Source: JAIRVZ01 sp031553755
Lineage (GTDB): Bacteria; Bacteroidota; Bacteroidia; Bacteroidales; Azobacteroidaceae
Direction: 5' to 3'
DNA length: 36,761 nucleotides
NCBI GenBank assembly: GCA_031553755.1
Contig: JAVBKZ010000015.1
Location: 1 to 36,761, forward strand
Under the pieces are notes generated by a model. It saw nothing but the letters and a program-made list of their open reading frames with translations. It did not search any database and was not told the DNA's origin. Positions 34,527 through 36,761 of this stretch are shown here, piece by piece (position 1 is the stretch's first letter; every line of letters begins with the position of its first letter). A program made the translations under genes and the position numbers.

Positions 34527-36029
34527 ATGAAAAAATATATTATTACCTTATACTTACTTATAGGAAGTGTTACATGTTTGATTTCTCAAATAAAAACATC
34601 ATATAGGGCTGAAGTTTTCGGGTCGGCCGCGTCGGGAGAAAATACTCCTTTTTGGATGATGTATCACAATTGGGGTATGGTTCCGTTAACAGCAAATAAT
34701 TTTTACGCGAGGGCAGGTGTTTTTCATGATCAAAAAATCAATAAAGACTGGTCGTTTTCCGCGGGATTGGATGTTGCCGGTTCGTCTCCCCACTCTTACG
34801 GCAATGTATGGATACAACAACTTTATGGTGAATTAAACTGGAAAGCTTTGAGGTTAAATATTGGAGCAAAAGAAGATTATTTTTCCATGTTAGACAGATA
34901 TTTGAGTTCAGGCGATTTTACTAATTCCAACAACGCGCGTCCTTTACCGGAAATAAAATTAAGTTTGACAAAATTTGTTTTAGTTCCCTATACCAAAGGG
35001 AACATGTATATTAAAGGCGATTTTTCAATAGGTAAATATTTAGACGGACAATATTTGGAAGATATCGCCAAGCCTTATTTTCAAGATTATGTGAAAGGCA
35101 TTTTAGCGCATCATAAATCTATTTATTTCAGATTCGGAAATATTGAGAAAAAAAATAAGTTGCAATTTACTTTCGGATTAGATCATCAGGCTCAATGGGG
35201 AGGATATATTTATTGCTACACCGGTGATGGCCATTATGATGTTCAAAAACAGCCCAACGGTTTAACCGATTTGTTGAGGGTAATGATTGCGAAAGAGGGC
35301 GCTTCGGGTTCTTCGGGTGCCGATCAGGCATATGTTTCAGGTTCTCAAGTCGGGGCTTATTTATTTAAATTCGATTACAGGTTGAAAAACAATAATATAA
35401 TAAGCCTTTATCTAAATCATTTTTTTGATGATGGTTCTGGTATGACTTTCGAAAATTACCGTGACGGATTATACGGTATTGAATATATGACACAACAAAA
35501 ATCGTTGATTTCGGGCATAGTTGCTGAATTTATTTATACAAAACAACAAACGGGGGCGATTCATTTCAATCTTCAAATGGACGATGCGCACAGGGATCTT
35601 GAGAGTAAAGGTAACGGAAACGATAATTACTACAATAATTGTGATTATGTGCAAGGACCGTCTTACTTTGGGCGAACAAAAGGAACTCCCTTGTTGTTAT
35701 CTCCCGAATATAATGATTACGGACAAATAAATTTCAACAGCAGTCGCATCAAAGCATTTCATCTCGGTTTGGAAGGATATTTCTGTCAAAATCTTCAATA
35801 CCGGTTATTAGCTACAAAAGGACAAACTTGGGGAAGATATTACAGGCCATATATTTCTGTAAGAGAAGGGATTGCTTCTAATTTGGATTTAATTTACAAT
35901 TGTCGTAAGATAAAAGATTTAGACTTGAAGTTATCGGTTGGATTCAATAAAGGCGATTTTTTTGAAAAAAATACTTTTGGCGGAGGAATTACAATTACAA
36001 AGAGAGGAATTCTCTTCGAAAAAGATTGA
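34527..36029 (+). CDS. Capsule-assembly Wzi-family outer-membrane protein
   Basis: A 500-residue protein with signal peptide (about residues 1-20, TCLIS-Q) and an outer-membrane barrel. Recognised from the N-terminal AEVFGSAASGENTPFWMMYH block, WIQQLYGELNWKALRLNIGA, LPEIKLSLTKFVLVPY and FRFGNIEKKNKLQFTFGLDH, which fit the Bacteroidota Caps_assemb_Wzi family. In E. coli Wzi anchors capsule at the cell surface; the Bacteroidota homologues are common without a capsule cluster nearby and their job is unproven. Its last residues (ITITKRGILFEKD) end exactly where base composition changes, so the C-terminal few residues may derive from a recombination junction. Confidence 0.82.
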   Translation: MKKYIITLYLLIGSVTCLISQIKTSYRAEVFGSAASGENTPFWMMYHNWGMVPLTANNFYARAGVFHDQKINKDWSFSAGLDVAGSSPHSYGNVWIQQLYGELNWKALRLNIGAKEDYFSMLDRYLSSGDFTNSNNARPLPEIKLSLTKFVLVPYTKGNMYIKGDFSIGKYLDGQYLEDIAKPYFQDYVKGILAHHKSIYFRFGNIEKKNKLQFTFGLDHQAQWGGYIYCYTGDGHYDVQKQPNGLTDLLRVMIAKEGASGSSGADQAYVSGSQVGAYLFKFDYRLKNNNIISLYLNHFFDDGSGMTFENYRDGLYGIEYMTQQKSLISGIVAEFIYTKQQTGAIHFNLQMDDAHRDLESKGNGNDNYYNNCDYVQGPSYFGRTKGTPLLLSPEYNDYGQINFNSSRIKAFHLGLEGYFCQNLQYRLLATKGQTWGRYYRPYISVREGIASNLDLIYNCRKIKDLDLKLSVGFNKGDFFEKNTFGGGITITKRGILFEKD

Positions 36030-36547
36030 TTTACGAAAAATTAAATTGCGTACCATCAAAAGTTCAATCCAGGACAGGCCAAATGCCCGGTTTCCGTGAT
36101 GAAGTGGTTTATAGCAATGACTATAACGGCAATCCGGTAGGAGTCATGGGCAAAGATGGACAACCTGTTTTTTATATATGGGGATACTCCAACCGTTTCC
36201 CTATCGCCAAAATAGAAAATACCACACAACAGGAACTTTACCAGGCATTGTTCGGATATGTTATAACCGGGGAAGACCACGAAGAATTAACTACTTGGGC
36301 TAAACTGATGGAACCGGATGATGATTGTTGGTCGAAAATCAATGCCCTGCGTACCAAGCTTCCACATGCCCTGGTAACCACCTACAAGTACAATTACCAG
36401 CATGGGGTAGTAAGCGTGACAGACCCGAATAATGTTGTCAGCAAGTTTGACTACGACAGCTACAGCCGCCTTACCGACAGCTATTTTATGGATATAAATT
36501 CACGTAAAGTGATGTTGGAAAAATATATTTACCATTGGGGCAAATAA
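36026..36547 (+). pseudogene. C-terminal remnant of an RHS/YD-repeat-type protein
   Basis: A 173-codon frame that starts only at a TTG overlapping the Wzi stop (next internal Met at 36083). It lacks any signal peptide or N-terminal domain. VFYIWGYSNRFPIAKIENTT, then LPHALVTTYKYNYQHGVVSV, DPNNVVSKFDYDSYSRL and a terminal LEKYIYHW match the C-terminal part of large Bacteroidota secreted YD-repeat proteins (normally above 1000 residues). It looks like a 5'-truncated gene left by recombination. GC is about 50% (30 of 60 in 36361-36420), against 18 of 60 in 35401-35460 of the Wzi gene. Whether it is expressed is unknown. Confidence 0.7.
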
Positions 36548-36589
36548 CGATAATTTCACTTGTAATGAAACAACAAAATAAGTAAAAAC

Positions 36590-36761
36590 ATGAAAAAACA
36601 ATATATCCTACTGCTGATAGGTTGTATAAGCGCGATTCCTTCCTATCCGCAATATCCGGGGGATGTTATCGAACTGGACAGCGGCACGCAACAAGGCGGG
36701 GAAATAAAAGCCTGCCATTCCATTATCCTGAAAAGGGGTTTCTCTTACAGCGCGGCTACGG
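36590..36761 (+). CDS. 5' end of a large secreted protein, probably RHS/YD-repeat type (partial)
   Basis: An open frame from ATG 36590 to the window edge, 57 codons. It begins with a signal peptide (MKKQYILLLIGCISAIPSYP) and continues with GEIKACHSIILKRGFSYSAA. That last pattern (an 'A-x-SI-x-L-x-GF' strand) is typical of the short domain at the N-terminus of Bacteroidota YD-repeat or 'coat-hanger'-type secreted proteins. GC is high (32 of 60 in 36661-36720), like the remnant just upstream. It is probably an intact relative of the gene whose tail lies at 36026-36547. The rest of the gene is outside the window. Confidence 0.6.
   Translation, partial: MKKQYILLLIGCISAIPSYPQYPGDVIELDSGTQQGGEIKACHSIILKRGFSYSAAT

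Overview
The window looks like a chromosomal segment of an AT-rich member of the Bacteroidota, most likely Bacteroidales. The evidence is the gene content (TamB plus a lipoprotein-type Omp85, a GldB homologue, Porin_10, Wzi, DUF3857 pairs, glnS, a four-subunit 2-oxoacid:ferredoxin oxidoreductase). Promoter-like sites also fit the Bacteroidota pattern TTTG-N19-21-TAnnTTTG rather than the E. coli -35/-10 pattern. I cannot assign a genus.

Layout. Positions 307-7013 (+): tamB and tamL, an envelope translocation/assembly pair overlapping by one base. Positions 7381-10276 (+): an exported DUF4419 protein, then a phosphoethanolamine-transferase-like membrane sulfatase with its own promoter. Positions 10410-24097 (+): a long, tightly packed run of lysS, gpsA, two translationally coupled DUF3857/transglutaminase-fold proteins (the second lacking the catalytic Cys and His), pgi, a HAD phosphatase, a very AT-rich pair (acyltransferase 3 and a second phosphoethanolamine-transferase-like enzyme), pyrH, prmA and a gldB homologue. 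Positions 24094-30299 (-): korD, korA, korB, a small Dabb-family protein, korC, a Porin_10 outer-membrane protein and a membrane-anchored solute-binding-like protein. Positions 30383-33875 (-): dedA, a TPR protein and glnS. Positions 34087-36029 (+): a lipocalin-like lipoprotein and a Wzi-family barrel. At 36026 the base composition jumps from about 30% to about 50% GC. A C-terminal remnant of an RHS/YD-repeat-type protein follows directly, and then the 5' end of another large secreted protein, cut off by the window edge.

How the genes work together. Most of the window is housekeeping (two aminoacyl-tRNA synthetases, UMP kinase, glycolysis, glycerol phosphate for lipids, ribosomal protein methylation, ferredoxin-linked carbon metabolism) mixed with envelope functions (Tam machinery, porin, lipid A/glycan decoration, Wzi barrel). 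No CRISPR array, rRNA or tRNA was seen.

The least explained signals are these. Degenerate period-7 and period-8 tandem or inverted repeats fill every gap of the kor operon and the pyrH-prmA gap. The first DUF3857 gene has a signal peptide encoded upstream of every canonical start, which implies an AUU start. An AT-rich surface-modification cassette sits inside the housekeeping run. The Wzi/RHS junction has a sharp composition break. I found no clear candidate for a wholly new defence or mobile system.
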